A DNA stretch of 64,000 nucleotides, from positions 12,710,001 to 12,774,000 of the forward strand of contig NC_003282.8 in NCBI RefSeq assembly GCF_000002985.6. Reading direction: 5' to 3'. The notes under the pieces are model-generated. The model did no database searches, was not told the DNA's origin, and saw nothing but the letters and a program-made list of their open reading frames with translations. The DNA comes from Caenorhabditis elegans. Taxonomy: Eukaryota > Nematoda > Chromadorea > Rhabditida > Rhabditidae. Below are positions 11,415 to 22,762 of the stretch, piece after piece. The position numbers were made by a program, and so were the translations under genes. Each line of letters opens with the position of its first letter. Position 1 is the first letter of the stretch.

Positions 11415-12994
11415 ATGATTTGCACCTTCTTATTTTTTGTAATAATAATACAAGTTTGGGCGAAAGGTACGTCATTTTTTAAGAGATTTTGTAAAAGAGC
11501 GTTTACATATATGAAAATATAGATAAGTACTTGTAATTTCTGAAATAAATAACTTTATTTTAATTTAAAAAGTTGCTCAAAAACAGACTTAAATATCAAT
11601 ATGCAAAAAATGTCTCTATACTTCTATATATATTTTCCAAGTGAGAAGAAGTAAAGTTTATGAATGAGCCGCATAATTTGCTACACATTTTGTTCAGCGA
11701 GCTCTCTAAAGAAGGTCATCCATGCATGTATCATTCACAGTGTTCCGTAGTTAAAAGTTCAGCAGGAGTGACTTTTTCAGCTCCATACCTTCGAGATCGT
11801 CCCAGAGGCCTTGGACTTTTACAATTACCCACTGGAATGTCGGACGAAAGATCCGGTCCAATTCTTCCGGGACTATACATCGCAGGAAATAAGGTTAACG
11901 AAAAACCTCAGACTGTACCAGATGTGCATCTACCCGGTCAGCCAGCTGTTTTCTCTGGAAGGTAGTTGGACTTTTTGGACTTTAATAGAACTTAACAGAC
12001 AGAAAATTCAATTAAATGAATTAAAGATCCGCATTCAATCCTTTCACCCATATGGTTTCCGCAGTGTACGCTGAAGATTTGTCCGATGGTTGGGGAGCAG
12101 GAATGGCTGTTAATGTGAGTTGATATCAACGTTGAGGACGCCTGCCTTCTAGGTAATCTGCATGCATTCTATGAGCCCCGACTGCCTTGTAGGCTACCTG
12201 CTTCTTCTCTAGGTTGCCTTCTATACCTACATGGTACTTTTTAAAAATTAATGCAAACCTAGTATGCTTTCTTTCTTACTGTAGTCGAATTTTCAACCAA
12301 GTTTTGAACATATGGTTTGATGGCATCAATAGATACAGGCGCATAGGCAAGTAGGCATTATGTGCTTGTCAACCATGGAAGATCCAATTCCTTATCGGCG
12401 AAACTTGCAAAACGGCAAATTGTAGACGAAGCTATTTAATTTTGCCCTCTTTCCAACTGAAAAACTTGAGAAAATCATGACAAAACTATATATTCCAGGG
12501 AGTAAACAATCACGGCTTGAACGTTCGAAAAAACTTCGACTCGTACGCAGATGTGCCTTTAAACTTGAACGACGGAATGTACCAGCCATTCATCTCAGCG
12601 TTCACCGTCGGAGGAGAATATGATCCATCGAAGATTCGCGAAGTATCAGGATCTATGGATCTACCGATTCCTGGAGTCAATGAGCTATTCGATTTGAACG
12701 GAAGAATTATGACCAAGCACGCTCTTATTGTAAACGGAGCCATCGAATTCCCACTAACACTTTCGGATCCAAATGAGAGAGCTCCGTACACTTTTAAGGT
12801 ATATCTTATAGATTTAAAATTTTCCGGTTTTCAAAAAATTTATATCAGATAAATTTCAGTACGCTGTGTGGGCTCCTGATCGTCACATGGCTTATGGTCA
12901 CGTCATGCCGAATGTGAATCTGTTTGTGATTGGAAAGGATAAAATTATGGAACGATTGACTCAGAATAGATTGAACCCAACTATGATCGGATAA
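11415..12994 (+). CDS. Probable secreted protein of unknown family
   Basis: Exons 11415-11466, 11781-11961, 12065-12114, 12499-12798 and 12860-12994 are well supported by splice signals. The first exon encodes a signal peptide (MICTFLFFVIIIQVWAK). It ends in phase 1, but the next clear exon (acceptor TTTTTCAG at 11773-11780) needs phase 0, so a small exon must lie between them. The best candidate is 11698-11714, which repairs the phase but uses a weak GTCATC donor. With it the protein is 244 aa. The body has DFYNYPLECRTKDPVQFF, GWGAGMAVNGVNNHGL and a C-terminal YAVWAPDRHMAYGHVMP. No known domain was recognised; it looks like a compact secreted nematode protein. A GATA site upstream hints at intestinal expression (inference). 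Confidence 0.75.
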
Positions 12995-13151
12995 TAATTA
13001 TTTTTTCTTTTTTGAATATTTAATTGTACAAATGTACAACCTTAATAATTTTTGTATAATAATGGTGAGTAGCTTTATCCTGAAATAAGAACACAAAATT
13101 TGAACTTTTCCTGTGTTTATTCTGATTTTTTTTTGACAGAGAAAAATTAAA
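12995..13151. other. Convergent 3' ends
   Basis: Only 157 bp separate the stop codon of the secreted protein gene from that of the RING gene on the other strand. An AATAAG hexamer at about 13083 on the plus strand may serve as a weak polyadenylation signal. The two transcripts could overlap at their 3' ends. Confidence 0.4.
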
Positions 13152-14590
13152 TCAATATGGTTGACGAGAATGAGAACGACGAGTTGCTCGTATCTGACGG
13201 AGGCGAAATGATTGACGTCGAGACTTGATGATTTCCATGGGTGATACGTCAGGTGTGGCGATCCAGCGACGGCGACATAGTGGACACGAAGGCTGGGTAG
13301 AGGAACGGTGCCACCTTTGAACACATCTGGAAATAAACAGTGTTCAAAAATGCTCAGATTAAACCCAGCCGAGGCTTGAGACATGATTTTCAAACTCGCG
13401 CGCAATCGAGAAGTGCACGTGCTGTCATTGGCTAAAAATTCCCGCATTTTTTGTAGATCAAACCGCAATGGGACAGCCTGACACCACGTGGAAGTGTGCC
13501 GACCAATGAACGATACGCATAGGCTGATTGACCAGCGCAACATTATTTTGTGCGTTTATTTTCAAATGCTCAATTCTAGTCGAATTTTCACTCAAAATAA
13601 TTCTAGCGCTCACATTACCAATTTTAGAGCCAAATCTTACAAGGCGTCAGAAATTCCCAGTACGGTTTGATCTACCCAAATCACTGCAATTTTCGAAGAT
13701 CAAACGGCAGTGACTTCTCAAGAAAATACGACGGTGACCGAGTTTTATCTTTTCACGGCCACAAAAACCTACGTTTTGCATCCAATAACGTTCATGCATC
13801 GATTACAGCCTTGTGGGTCAACTGGAGTCTCAAAACAGACGGTACACTCTCCCCGTGCGCCGATCGGTGAGCCAACTCGAGCTGCATGATTTGAGGTGCC
13901 TTGTGATGTGCTTGGCTGATTCGATGGAGCAGCTTCAAAAGAGTCTGACAATTTGACTTCAGATTCGTCATCATCAAGGGTTATGGCATTTTCATTGATT
14001 CCTTGTGACGGCAAGTTTCTTGCAAGAACGGCCGGTAAAACGTCCACGTGGCCTCCATAACCTTCTCTTCCAGCTGCGGCTCTGATTGTTGGCTGATTTT
14101 GTGCATTCTGGGGAGTTGGTTGTCCTTGTGACCCAGTCGCTGCGCTGGTGGGATCCGGGGCCACAGCAGCCACCTGTACTCCAGTACCTTCTCTTCCAGC
14201 TGGAGCTATGGTTCCTGTCAGATTTTGTTGTTGAGCTTGAGGATTATCTCGATTCACTTGGATATGAACAGTTTCAGGTTGTGGAGGATTTTGAGGAGGC
14301 GCTGGGTTGGCTGGATTTGGCCCCCAGTTCAATTCATTCTCAAGGTTTCGAGCAAGTGCGAGATCCTTCAATTCCTGTTCGTAGCGGAGATACGCTTGCC
14401 TTAAAAACGAAATATTGATTTTTTTTGCACTGGACGGCTTTTGCTACATGGCCGAGTAAATAGAAAAATCGGCCACCAACTTTCTAATTAGCAGCCACTT
14501 CAAGTCTCTTTCTCACCTCTGTTCCTCAACATTTACATCGTCGAATGAAAAGTTCGCTGAACTGCGTCGTGAAGTACGTGTTGGAGCCAT
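13152..14590 (-). CDS. RING-type zinc-finger protein (putative E3 ubiquitin ligase)
   Basis: Three exons in phase (14517-14590, 13773-14399, 13152-13326) encode 291 aa. Residues 1-60 are basic then helical (RYEQELKDLALARNLENE). About 60-205 is low-complexity, rich in Pro, Gln, Asn and Ala, with two APAGREGTG/AAAGREGYG copies. The RING lies at about 209-251 and is split by the last intron: CTVC, CNRC, CKTC, then CPLC after WHRSSTQPS. All eight ligands read as cysteines with no histidine at the usual place, which resembles the C4C4 type of CNOT4 more than a classic RING-HC. A basic Arg-rich tail follows. Ubiquitin transfer is inferred from the domain alone. Confidence 0.8.
13327..13772. repeat. 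Dispersed element copy in the RING gene intron
   Basis: The stretch 13415-13497 matches about 215-297 near the left edge (TTGTAGATCAAACCGC, ATGGGACAGCCTG, ACCACGTGG). From 13660 to 13720 it carries GTTTGATCTACC and, in inverted order, AGATCAAAC, so the intron may hold a partly palindromic copy. Exons flanking it are intact. Confidence 0.5.
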
Positions 14591-14989
14591 TTCGAGAATC
14601 GAGTAGAACAATTTTATAAAACTAGAGTAGGGAATGAATTTTGAAAAACTTCACATCCGTATTTCTGCGAAAATGGCGTGTATTTTCTTTTTTCGTTGCG
14701 TGAATAAACAATAATCAGAAATTTTAATATTTTAAAACGTGAATTTGTTTTCCTATCTCTTAGATTTTCATCTCTGCACTACATTAAATCTTTCTTCTTC
14801 GTGAGGTCTCCAATTTCAATTTCGCGCTATGACTACGACGCTCCGACATTCCACAGGCCGCTTTGTTTAACGTAAATCGACACGGATTTCTTCCCCCATT
14901 TTTATTTATTTTTTACCCATTTTCCTCGTTAAAAACCTGGTTTTGCCAGAAAATATTCATTTTTTCTTTGAGATTCCATTTCCAGACAC
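14591..14989. promoter_or_regulatory. Shared promoter region of the RING gene (-) and rbd-1 (+)
   Basis: The two start codons face away from each other 399 bp apart. The interval includes the rbd-1 outron and a trans-splice acceptor CATTTCCAG ending at 14985, four bases before the rbd-1 ATG. A T-rich run precedes it. No clear TATA box was seen on either side. Confidence 0.5.
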
Positions 14990-17900
14990 ATGACAACTCG
15001 ATTAATTGTCAAAAACTTGCCTAGCACCTGCACGGAACAGCAACTACGGAAATTTTTCGAAAAATATGGTCAGATTTCCGATGCGTCGCTAAAGTACACA
15101 AAGGAAGGAAAATTCCGTGGATTTGCTTTTGTCGGATTTTTAGACGAAGGATCTGCGTCAAATGCGTTAGCCAAATCGAATCAAACATTTTTTAATTCGA
15201 AAAAGTTAACGGTGAGTCAGATAATTAACGTTTTTTGTTTAAAAAAAAAATGAATTTTCAGGTTGAAGAATGTCGTCCATTTGGTGATGCAAACAAGCCG
15301 AGAGCCTGGAGCAAGTATGCTAAAGATTCAAGTGCTTACAAGCGTACTCATGGAGAGAAAGAAGAAGCAAATCCGGGAAAATCAGACGAAACCGAAGAAC
15401 CAGCTCCAAAAAAGCAGAAGGACGATGCGAAATTTGATCAATTTTTAGAAGCAAAAGGAGTTGTAGTTGAGAAAGAAGTGAAATTGAGTAAAGATAAATC
15501 TGCAGAAGCAAAGAAATTGATGGCAGAGCTCATGGACGGAATTGGAGGTAAAAAATACATTTTTGAATTTAATATATAAAATGGTTTTTAATATTTCAGG
15601 TGACACCTCACTTTCGCTAATTTTCTCCGGGCTTCCAAGTTCAGCAAAAGGCAAAAATATCAAAGAATGGCTCAATCCGATTCGTGTTAAAGCCATGAAA
15701 ATCGCTAGAAATGAGGATGTTGCCGCCGCATTTGTAACGTTCAATAGACCACCAGATGTTAGAAGAGCACTTCAGAAAGATGGACAATTCTTGGGAGGAT
15801 TTAAAATTGGAATTGAAAAGATTGAAACTCCAGAACCGGAGCATGAAGTTATAGAAGAGCATGGAGCATCGTTGGAAAGTCGAGATAAAGAGGAAGAAAC
15901 TGTTCGTGAAAAGATTCTTGAAACTGGACGTCTTTTTCTTCGAAATCTACCATACGCCACTAAAGAAGACGATCTACAATTTTTATTCAAAAAGTACGGA
16001 GAAGTATCTGAAGTTCAAGTAGTTATTGATAAGAAGACAGGCGCGTGCAAAGGATTCGCAATTGTTGAATTTGTATTCCCAGAAGCTGCAGTTGCTGCAT
16101 ATTCGGCACTAGATGGATATGTATTCAAAGGACGTATGATGCATATTTTACCAGGAGATGAGAAGCGTACGAAAGAAGGAGAAGAAGAATCTGAAGTTGT
16201 TCCAGATGATCCAGATAATCCATTGAAGGCTGAAGCAAAGAAAGAAAAGAAAAAGAAGTCGTTTAAAGAGGAGAAAGATGAACAGAAAAAAGCTTCCGCC
16301 GGGAAAACTGCCCATTCGTGGAATGCTCTGTTCTTGGGAGCCAATGCGATTGCAGATACATTGGCTCAACGTTTAAATGTCAAGAAATCTGATTTATTGA
16401 CTAGTGATCAAGGTAGATCTGGAATATATTTTGAAGTAACAACGACTACAATTCGAAACTTATGTGTTTTTTGAAAGAAAACCTTCTGAATAGGCGACCA
16501 CAAAATATTTAGCCGCAGAACAGTACTCTGAACCAGTGCGGAAATTGGAAATTTCCGGCATTTTCGGCGATTGCCGGTTTTGGAAATTTCCGGCAATTTT
16601 CAAACCTAATAATATTTTGGAAATTGAAAAAATGTCACCACGTTTTTACAAGATTCGGGTAGCCATTTTCTCAGAAAAATACATAAAACATTCAATCCTT
16701 TAAGGATTACATAATTTTGACCTTGAAAATCGAAAATTGTTCATTGAAATGCATTTTTAGGCTCCTATCTACAAAAAGTTTCAAATTTATATTTCCGGCT
16801 ATTTTGATTTCCGGCAATTTCGGCAATTCCGGCAATTGCCGGTTTTGTGAATTTCCGGCAATTCCGACAATTGCCGGTTTCGTGAAGTTTCGGCAATTTC
16901 GGCAATTGTCGGTTTCTGTGAATTTCCGGAAATTTCCGGCAACTTCGGCAATTCCGGCAATTCTGGCAATTACCGGTATTCAGAATTTCCGGCAATCAGC
17001 AATTCCGCCAATTGCCGGTTTTGTGAATTTTCGGCAATTGTCGGTTTTCAAAATTTCCGGCAATTCCGTCAATTGTCGATTTTGTGAATTTCTGGCAATC
17101 GGCAGTTCCGGCAATTGCCGGTATTCAAAAATTCTGGCAATTCCACCAATTGCCGGTTTTGTGAATTTCCGGCAATTCCGACAATTGCCGGTTTCGTGAA
17201 GTTTCGGCAATTTCGGCAATTGTCGGTTTCTGTGAATTTCCGGAAATTTCCGGCAACTTCGGCAATTCCGGCAATTCCGGCAATTACCGGTATTCAGAAT
17301 TTCCGGCAATCAGCAATTCCGCCAATTGCCGGTTTTGTGAATTTTCGGCAATTGCCGGTATTCAAAAATTCTGGCAATTCCACCAATTGCCGGTTTTGTG
17401 AATTTTCGGCAATTGCCGGTATTCAAAAATTCTGGCAATTCCACCAATTGCCGGTTTTGTGAATTTCTGGCAATTCCGACAATTGACGGTTTCGTGAAGT
17501 TTCGGCAAATTTCGGCATTTGCTTGCCGAAAGTTCACAAAACCGGCAATAGTGGGAAACACTGTTTTTAACCTAAAAAGCCCAGAATTTGACGAAAAATA
17601 AGTTAAAATAGTTCAAAAAGTTACATTTTTTCCCTAAAATCTTAAATGAAAGCTCATTTTTCGGAAAAAAATTGTTGATTTTCTGTACATCAACGTTTTT
17701 TGGGGTAAAATAATAACTTTTTTCCTCTGAAAATCGATTTTTTTCAGTCAAAAGTAACAAAATTTCAGATATTTCTCTACATTAATTTTCTAAATACCAC
17801 TCATTTTGATTTAAAAAATAGCACAAAAATTTTTTAGATTCAGTTTTTTTTGCGGGCACCTATTTGAAATGTTTTAATAACAAATGTTTCTTAATGAATT

Positions 17901-19973
17901 TTTGAAATTTTCTTTAATTTATGCTTATTTAACTTCTATTTTCAGGTGAATCAGCTGGAGTTCGTCTCGCTCTTGCTGAAACTCGTCTCGTCCGTGAAAC
18001 TCGTGATTTCTTCCTCGAAAACGGTGTGAAACTCGACGCATTCTCGAAACCAGCCGAAAAACGTAGTGATACTGTAATGCTTGCAAAGAATTTGCCTGCT
18101 GGCGTCGAATCTGAAGAACTTCAACGAATGTTCGAGAAATTTGGCGATTGTACGAAGGTTCTGATGCCAACGGAAGGAGGTGTCAGTGCACTTGTCATTA
18201 TGGGAAATCCAGTTGACGCGAAGAAAGCATTCAGAGCTTTAGCTTATTCAAGATTTAGAAGTCAACCCTTGTACTTGGAATGGGCTCCATATGACGTCAT
18301 GGGAGCAACTGCACCACCTGCAGAAGATAAGACTGCAGAAGTAGCTGATAAACCGAAATTATCGAAGAGAGAAATGACTTATGAAGAGAAAAGAAAAGAA
18401 AGAAAGAATCGGCAGCAAGGTATTACTGAAGAAGAGAAGGATGACGGAGAGGTGATAGAAGAGGAAGAAAAACCGAAAGAAGTTGAAGCTGAAGATAAGA
18501 AAAAGTCTTCCAAGAAGCAGTCGGAAAAGGAAATTGAGTCTGGAAGTACGCTTTTCGTCAAAAATCTCGCTTTCGACACTACCGATGGAAGCTTGGAATT
18601 CTTGTTCAGGTATGGAATTAAATCTATATTATCCACATGCGAAATCCTGCGATTATTATGCCACCTGGTCTCGACACGACAATTTTTTGATAAATTGAAA
18701 AAAAAGGTGTGCGCCTTTAATGGTGGAGTAGGACCGTAATGACCAAATATTATTGTAAAAAATCTAAAAAATTAATATAAAAATGTTAATTTTTTCAATT
18801 TTGCAAAAGATTTGAAATTTTTTGTTTTTTCTTTAATAATTAATTTAAAACACTGTTTGCCAAATTTTCAGACAGTTTTTCGCTAAATAATTATAATTTG
18901 AGTTTTATGCCAATTTTGGAGTTTTAGCGAATTTTTACAAATTATAACGAAAATTAAATAAATATAGCCGGGAAACGAGAAAATATCAAAACTAAGTGAT
19001 TAAATTGTGCGGGAATTAAAAAATAATAAGCTAATTTTTTTTAAATTTCTGCCGAAAAAAAATTATTTTTTTAATTTAAAAATTAATTTTTGGTATTACG
19101 GTCAATTTTCTATCATCATCCAAATAGTGATGTAATTAAAAAAAAAAGGTTTTCGATAAAATGTTTTATTTATTAAAAAAACTCAAATTAAAAAAACACT
19201 TAAATTTAAACAAATCATGAGAAAAAAAAATCGTTGAAAATTCCGCAGCTATCAAGTGTAATAGAATCTTTTCATAAATGGTTTTTGTTTTCAGAAAACG
19301 ATATGGAGACCTCGTTAAATCTGCGCAAATCTCCAAGAAGCTCAATCCAGCGGAGCCAACGAAGCCACTTTCCATGGGATTCGGATTCGTTCAGTTCTAC
19401 ACTGCATTCGACGCGAAAACTGCACTGAAAGATATGCAAGGAGAGCTTCTTGATGGTCATTCTCTAGAATTGAAGATTTCGCATAGAGAGGTATAGAGGT
19501 TATAATGGAAATATTTAAATTTATTTTTTATTCAGAACGCCGACAAGGGAGCTCTAAAACGAAAGGAAGTGAAGCAAAAAGAGCAGGGAGAATGTACGAA
19601 GCTTTTGGTCAGAAATCTACCATTTGAAGCATCAGTTAAAGAAGTTGAAACTCTTTTTGAAACTTTTGGAGCTGTAAAAACCATTCGTATTCCTAAAAAG
19701 CCAGGACAAAAGCAACAACATCGTGGATTCGGATTCGTCGATTTTATTTCGGCAGATGAGGCTCATCGAGCATTTGATTCTCTTGTTCACTCTACTCATC
19801 TGTACGGAAGACGTTTAGTTTTGGAATGGGCTAAAGACGATGAAACTGTGGAAGAACTTCGTGAAAAGACGGCCGAGAAGTTTGCTGGAAATAAGAAAGG
19901 AGTCAAAAAATCGAAAGCACAAACTGAAGAATTCCAGCAACAGTTGCAAATTGCCGATGATGAAAAGGATTAA
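14990..19973 (+). CDS. rbd-1: RBD-1: multi-RRM ribosome-biogenesis protein (Mrd1/RBM19 family)
   Basis: Six exons in phase (14990-15211, 15262-15547, 15600-16412, 17946-18609, 19295-19490, 19536-19973) encode 872 aa. Six RNA-recognition motifs are visible. RRM1 is about 1-78 (RLIVKNLP, FRGFAFVGF); RRM2 about 174-250, a divergent copy; RRM3 about 280-355 (LFLRNLPYAT, CKGFAIVEF); RRM4 about 482-555 (VMLAKNLPAG); RRM5 about 638-720 (LFVKNLAFDT, MGFGFVQF); RRM6 about 748-825 (LLVRNLPFEA, RGFGFVDF). Acidic/basic linkers lie between them. This number and order is the Mrd1/RBM19 signature; the family acts in the nucleolus in 18S pre-rRNA processing. A TTTCCAG trans-splice site lies just before the ATG. 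Introns 3 (1.5 kb) and 4 (0.7 kb) are unusually long, the former filled by repeats. Confidence 0.95.
16530..17565. repeat. GGCAATTGCCGG satellite inside the third rbd-1 intron
   Basis: The block is built of GGCAATTGCCGG-type palindromes separated by TTTTGTGAATTTCC-type spacers. A segment of about 200 bp starting at 16841 recurs almost unchanged 314 bp later (17155). Near the right end a 61-bp unit is repeated directly (17331 and 17392). The left 250 bp is related to the compact copy at 715-950. The block begins CAGTGCGG at about 16533 and ends CACTG at about 17562, which could be decayed ends of one element. It lies wholly within the intron. Confidence 0.75.
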
Positions 19974-20214
19974 TTGTTATTTTTGCCTGTTTCTGTTACT
20001 TTTTATTGTTATATTGTTATCTTTTTCACCGATTTTTGTTGTGTTTTTGAAAGTTTTTAAGTTTAAAAATACATAAATGAAAAAAACAATTTTTTAAATC
20101 AGATTTTTAAATTTTTCGGAACGAAAGATGGAATTAGAAACAAGCATGCTTTAAATAAAAACACTGACACACAAAATATTTTGGACCAAAAAACCAAACT
20201 TTCGAATTATGAAA

Positions 20215-20502
20215 CAGGGGTGGGCGGCAAACGATTTTTCCGGCAAATCGGATAAATTCCGGCAAATCGGAATTGAAAATTTGCCGAAAATTTTCGGCAA
20301 ATTGTGGTTTTGCACTTATTTTTTTGGAAATTTCAAAATTTCAATTTCAAATGGCAAAATTAAACGCATCCTACGAATGTTCTTACATGTATTTTGAAAA
20401 GTAAGCAAATTATATGAAAATATGGAGAAAAAAAGGAAAAAATTCAAAAAGACACAGTTTTGAGTGTTTCCGTCTTATAAAAAATCCCTCTAACAGAAAA
20501 AT
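20215..20502. repeat. Left part of a hAT-like non-autonomous element
   Basis: It starts CAGGGGTGGGCGGCAAAC and continues with GGCAAATCGG words, then a run shared in the same order with about 41290-41530: GGCAAATTGTGG, TTTGCAC, GGAAATTT, then TTTTGAAAAGTAA, and a CACA..TTT-AG-GTTTC..GTCT string. The 41-kb copy continues to a terminus GTTGCCGCCCACC, the inverse of the left end seen here. In this copy the right half is missing and is replaced by the minisatellite from about 20503. Confidence 0.6.
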
Positions 20503-22705
20503 GACATTGCGGCGGATTTCAGAAAAATGGCATTGCGGCGGATTTTCGAAAAATGACATTGCGGCGGATTTCAGAAAAATGACATTGCGGCGGATTTTTG
20601 AAAAATGGCATTGCGGCGGATTTTTGAAAAATGACATTGCGGCGGATTTCAGAAAAATGACATTGCGGCGGATTTTGAAAAATGGCATTGCGGCGGATTT
20701 TTGAAAAATGACATTGCGGCGGATTTCAGAAAAATGGCATTGCGGCGGATTTCAGAAAAATGGCATTGCGGCGGATTTTTGAAAAATGACATTGCGGCGG
20801 ATTTCAGAAAAATGGCATTGCGGCGGATTTTTGAAAAATGGCATTGCGGCGGATTTTTGAAAAATGACATTGCGGCGGATTTCAGAAAAATGACATTGCG
20901 GCGGATTTTGAAAAATGGCATTGCGGCGGATTTTTGAAAAATGACATTGCGGCGGATTTCAGAAAAATGGCATTGCGGCGGATTTCAGAAAAATGACATT
21001 GCGGCGGATTTTGAAAAATGGCATTGCGGCGGATTTCAGAAAAATGGCATTGCGGCGGATTTCAGAAAAATGGCATTGCGGCGGATTTTTGAAAAATGAC
21101 ATTGCGGCGGATTTTTGAAAAATGACATTGCGGCGGATTTCAGAAAAATGGCATTGCGGCGGATTTCAGAAAAATGGCATTGCGGCGGATTTTTGAAAAA
21201 TGACATTGCGGCGGATTTCAGAAAAATGGCATTGCGGCGGATTTTCGAAAAATGACATTGCGGCGGATTTCAGAAAAATGGCATTGCGGCGGATTTCAGA
21301 AAAATGGCATTGCGGCGGATTTCAGAAAAATGGCATTGCGGCGGATTTTTGAAAAATGGCATTGCGGCGGATTTCAGAAAAATGACATTGCGGCGGATTT
21401 TTGAAAAATGGCATTGCGGCGGATTTCAGAAAAATGACATTGCGGCGGATTTCAGAAAAATGGCATTGCGGCGGATTTTTGAAAAATGACATTGCGGCGG
21501 ATTTCAGAAAAATGGCATTGCGGCGGATTTCAGAAAAATGACATTGCGGCGGATTTTGAAAAATGGCATTGCGGCGGATTTTTGAAAAATGACATTGCGG
21601 CGGATTTCAGAAAAATGGCATTGCGGCGGATTTCAGAAAAATGGCATTGCGGCGGATTTCAGAAAAATGGCATTGCGGCGGATTTCAGAAAAATGGCATT
21701 GCGGCGGATTTTTGAAAAATGACATTGCGGCGGATTTTTGAAAAATGGCATTGCGGCGGATTTTTGAAAAATGACATTGCGGCGGATTTCAGAAAAATGG
21801 CATTGCGGCGGATTTTCGAAAAATGGCATTGCGGCGGATTTTCGAAAAATGGCATTGCGGCGGATTTTTGAAAAATGACATTGCGGCGGATTTTTGAAAA
21901 ATGACATTGCGGCGGATTTTTGAAAAATGACATTGCGGCGGATTTTTGAAAAATGGCATTGCGGCGGATTTCAGAAAAATGGCATTGCGGCGGATTTTTG
22001 AAAAATGACATTGCGGCGGATTTCAGAAAAATGGCATTGCGGCGGATTTTCGAAAAATGACATTGCGGCGGATTTCAGAAAAATGGCATTGCGGCGGATT
22101 TCAGAAAAATGGCATTGCGGCGGATTTTTGAAAAATGGCATTGCGGCGGATTTCAGAAAAATGACATTGCGGCGGATTTTCGAAAAATGGCATTGCGGCG
22201 GATTTTCGAAAAATGGCATTGCGGCGGATTTTTGAAAAATGGCATTGCGGCGGATTTTTGAAAAATGGCATTGCGGCGGATTTCAGAAAAATGGCATTGC
22301 GGCGGATTTCAGAAAAATGGCATTGCGGCGGATTTTTGAAAAATGACATTGCGGCGGATTTTTGAAAAATGACATTGCGGCGGATTTCAGAAAAATGGCA
22401 TTGCGGCGGATTTCAGAAAAATGGCATTGCGGCGGATTTTTGAAAAATGACATTGCGGCGGATTTCAGAAAAATGGCATTGCGGCGGATTTTCGAAAAAT
22501 GACATTGCGGCGGATTTCAGAAAAATGGCATTGCGGCGGATTTCAGAAAAATGGCATTGCGGCGGATTTTTGAAAAATGGCATTGCGGCGGATTTCAGAA
22601 AAATGACATTGCGGCGGATTTTCGAAAAATGGCATTGCGGCGGATTTTCGAAAAATGGCATTGCGGCGGATTTTCGAAAAATGGCATTGCGGCGGATTTT
22701 TGAAA
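20503..22705 (+). repeat. 26-bp minisatellite, about 85 direct units
   Basis: Each unit reads AAAAATGRCATTGCGG then CGGATT and a variable tail. By eye I count 85 units over 2.2 kb. Two positions vary: R is A or G, and the tail is TCAG, TTTG, TTCG or a 25-bp form with TTG. Typing the units shows longer repeats: about ten units at 21960-22220 recur 442 bp (17 units) later, nine units at 21087-21320 match units 71-79, and six units near 20605 recur nine units later. The array starts inside the hAT-like element and ends with inverted units. Long open frames through it exist only because the unit lacks stops in most phases. Confidence 0.95.
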
Positions 22706-22762
22706 ACCATTTTTCTGAAATCCGCCGCAATGCCATTTTTCAAAAATCCGCCGCAATGCCAT
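22706..22762 (-). repeat. Inverted units capping the minisatellite
   Basis: After the last direct unit the sequence turns over and reads two units on the opposite strand (CCATTTTTCTGAAATCCG, then CCGCAATGCC twice). With the adjacent direct units this forms a fold-back of about 55 bp on each side with almost no loop. Confidence 0.85.

Noticed and set aside
16533..17562. CAGTG...CACTG ends of the rbd-1 intron block as a hAT insertion with target duplication
   Set aside because: The 8-mers outside (CTCTGAAC and TTTTTAAC) do not match, so an intact insertion is not shown.
20503..22705. Regular repeats suggesting a CRISPR array
   Set aside because: Units are contiguous with no unique spacers, and the DNA is eukaryotic.
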